This document shows positions 61,735-64,000 of a DNA stretch of 64,000 nt, piece after piece. A model generated the notes under the pieces. That model saw nothing but the letters and a program-made list of their open reading frames with translations, was not told the origin of the DNA and searched no databases. Where the stretch lies: positions 6,686,989-6,750,988 of the forward strand of contig CAIIXF020000006.1 in NCBI GenBank assembly GCA_903813345.2, given 5' to 3'. The stretch is from Owenia fusiformis. Lineage: Eukaryota; Annelida; Polychaeta; Sabellida; Oweniidae. Position 1 is the first letter of the stretch, and each line of letters opens with the position of its first letter. Both the position numbers and the translations under genes were made by a program.

Positions 61735-62290
61735 AAAAAGTGATATTCGATGGTTTCAAAAGTGATATTCGATGATTTGGGAATTGTTTGCTAAAATATG
61801 ATATCTTCATCCACGTATCAATTATATCTTCACGTGATATTCGATCTATATCCTTGTAACCATGGGATAAATAAGGGTTATGTACTGGGAGGTTTTGGAT
61901 ACGGGGTTTTTCCAGAGGGAGATATGCATATCTACCTGAGGGACCGTAGGGACAGAAAGTAGATGTGCATATCTCACGAGGGATGAACCCAATATCCAAA
62001 CCGACCGTACATAACTGCTTTATCCTATACCAAGTAGAGTTTTCAGTAGTACAAGGTGTAAAAAATAAACAAATCATTCATATGCAAAGTCATTTTATTG
62101 CATTTCCACTTTTTGGAAGCGGGAAGATACGCCCCGAAGCGGGAAGATATGCACCGAAGCGGGAGATATGACGGGAGATGTGGAGGTTCTTGATATGGAA
62201 ACCTCAAAATCAGGATACGGGATATATCTTACCAACTTATCTCCCTAAAACCCTACTTGGCATAGGATAAATCAAGATAATTTCTACTCG
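61735..62290. repeat. Inverted partner repeat, second palindrome and GAAGCGGGAAGATA tandem
   Basis: 61,735-61,870 is the reverse-complement partner of 58,890-59,035. It is followed at 61,871-62,024 by a degraded version of the 58,369 hairpin (GGAGGTTTTGGATACGGGG ... CCCAATATCCAAACC). At about 62,115-62,170 a unit of about 20 bp, GAAGCGGGAAGATAYGCMCC, recurs three times. Together these form the right flank of the repeat cluster. Confidence 0.65.
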
Positions 62291-62378
62291 CATCTAGTCT
62301 ATTCCACATGTTTGGGAAAAGTGTACAGGAAAATCTCCATGTTCAATTGATGTATGATCAACCCTCATAGGGGTCAAT

Positions 62379-63540
62379 CCAGTTGTCCGAAACCCAGTTG
62401 TCCGAAACTCATTTCTCCGAAACCCAGTTGTCTGAAACCAAGTTCTCCGAAAATTAGGGGATCTTATCAAAAAATACAATTTCTTAAAACGAATCTTGTC
62501 GCAACCTCTGCGAATCACGACAGCATAACATTTGAATCACGTTGACATCATTGCAAAATTAGGCTAAATATGCTAAGTCAAGACGTTAATTAGCCCACGA
62601 AAGTTCATGGGTAACTCGAGAACTACAAAATACAACCAAATACTTTTCGAACGTACAATAGCAATATTTCTCACCCAACGTCTTCATAGTTTTAGGAACG
62701 TATTTTAAACGCATGATAGCCAAATATATCAAGATACTATATCTGCCTAAATGAAGTTATCTAGTGTTGACAAAGTTTTGAAATATATTTTATCCAGATC
62801 CATCAGAAATTAACTTAGCCAATACATTTGTTCATAAGAATTCTTTAATTCTACCTCGTTCCCAATACGTCCTCAGACAGACAAGAAATTGAAGTCACAC
62901 CCGTTTGTTTGCGTGGCATATTTATACGTATACGCACTTTCTCTGATTATTGTCAAACAAATACATTTCAGGAGAAGAACATAAAAAACAAATGCCTGAA
63001 ACGAATGCCGAAACATAAATCCCAAGTGATTAAGTTTAGAATGTTTTATTCTTTTACGATTTGATAAGAGACTGAGACTAAGAAATTAAATGCGACGAAA
63101 TATTTTGACAACGTAATTTGTATACTGTTTTATTCTTAAAGTTCTATGCGATACCTTATTTTATCTGTTTCAAAATGTTTCATTTTATTTTGCCTATATA
63201 AAAGAGATTGAAGAAGATAAGATAAACTGTTCCGTAATATATATTGTGTTTTAATAACCTTTTTTAGAATCACAATGTAAAATAAATCTCCCGTTCCTGC
63301 CATTCTGGTAACGCCATGCAATGGATGCAATTCAAAGTGAGAGAGAGAGATCTATGAATATCAGAATGCGTCCATGCCATTAATTTGGCCAAATACATGG
63401 CATGAAACTGACGTAAGCTTAAGTAAGCTACGCCCCCCCCTTTCTCTGGTAAATTATGACTTTATTTTTCGGAGTAATGGGTTTCGGACAACTGGGTTTC
63501 GGACAACTGGGTTTCGGACAACTGGGTTTCGGACAACTGG
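62379..63540. mobile_element. 1,162-bp element whose inverted termini are five 15-bp units each
   Basis: 62379-62453 is five 15-bp units related to CCAGTTGTCCGAAAC. 63466-63540 is five units of the complementary type TTTCGGACAACTGGG. The innermost unit on each side is a variant (CAAGTTCTCCGAAAA and CCATTACTCCGAAAA). The interior has no transposase or other coding. GTCAAT lies directly outside the left end and 3 bp outside the right end, as a possible imprecise target duplication. Confidence 0.75.
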
Positions 63541-64000
63541 GGTGTCAATATATACGAATCGAATGTATTCTCGTGTGCATTACAATATCCCCATTGAAAC
63601 ACTGTTTTTGGCCTGCAATGGACGTATAATGAATTAGAATATGAGGCCGTGTTATCATTCTAATGTAAAGTCATGGTATTTACTGTAGTATTGGGTTGCA
63701 AGTTAATATCAGATTCAATGCAAATTAATCATCTAATATCAGATGCGCGATCAGTCCAATAATCTAATTTCAGGTCATCAGTTCGATATCTAGCACTTGT
63801 TCTAACGACACGGTATTACTAGACTATCATATTATAAATACACACACATATAAAACAATCAAACTGGTACACGATATAAGCACGACTGCTCTTTCAATTG
63901 AGTATAAATGTTGATAAACTTACCCGGAAGCCAAGACATACACGTTTAGACGATGCTATTTTCAGTTCAGTGTAAGAGTAAATGCCCGGATATCGAGGCT
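63541..64000. other. Right edge, no feature seen
   Basis: AT-rich sequence without a supported coding region, repeat or RNA gene. Confidence 0.5.

Noticed and set aside
62294-62545. Frames rich in RTTGF or PKPSC repeats
   Set aside because: Product of translating the 15-bp terminal units; no gene context.

Overview
This is animal (eukaryotic) nuclear DNA. It is AT-rich, genes have many short exons with GT..AG introns, and the gaps hold LINE, LTR and DNA-transposon remains. An msp130-type biomineralisation gene, long mucin-like coding sequence and Ty3/mdg4 and L1/Tx1-like retroelements fit a marine lophotrochozoan, most likely a mollusc or similar shell-former. The species cannot be fixed from the sequence alone.

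Left part (1-18,043). A six-exon minus-strand gene (11,004 to 114) encodes a secreted polysaccharide lyase family 8 (PL8) enzyme. It is fused in frame to a Ser/Thr mucin-like tail of about 1,900 residues. Head to head with it, about 2.1 kb away, lies a plus-strand gene (about 13,095-18,043) for an MSP130-like protein with the choice-of-anchor I fold. Both fold families are mainly bacterial.

Middle part (18,044-47,500). A gene-poor stretch carries several small inverted-repeat transposons. It is followed by a large plus-strand coding block for a TM/coiled-coil protein with repeated Q-T motifs (26,390-29,272). Next is a minus-strand secreted protease gene (33,498-30,997): signal peptide, Cys-rich modules, trypsin domain and TSP1 repeat. 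A four-exon plus-strand gene (42,803-46,907) encodes a disordered scaffold with a predicted myristoylated N-terminus and a PDZ-ligand C-terminus. A possible TATA-containing non-coding first exon lies near 35,040-35,284.

Right part (48,700-64,000). A minus-strand carbohydrate sulfotransferase gene (50,099-48,735) is followed by a nested transposon stack. A Ty3/mdg4 element with identical 180-bp LTRs and a perfect 5-bp target duplication sits in the 5' region of an L1/Tx1-like LINE. The same LINE is also split by a TTAA-flanked element. Beyond it lie a palindrome-rich repeat cluster with a degraded Jockey/CR1-type LINE and an element whose inverted termini are each five 15-bp units.

The PL8 lyase and the sulfotransferase could both act on glycosaminoglycans, and MSP130 acts in mineralised matrix in other animals, so an extracellular-matrix theme is possible. 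Nothing in the sequence shows that the genes work together. Exon joins were read by eye from splice signals and reading phase.
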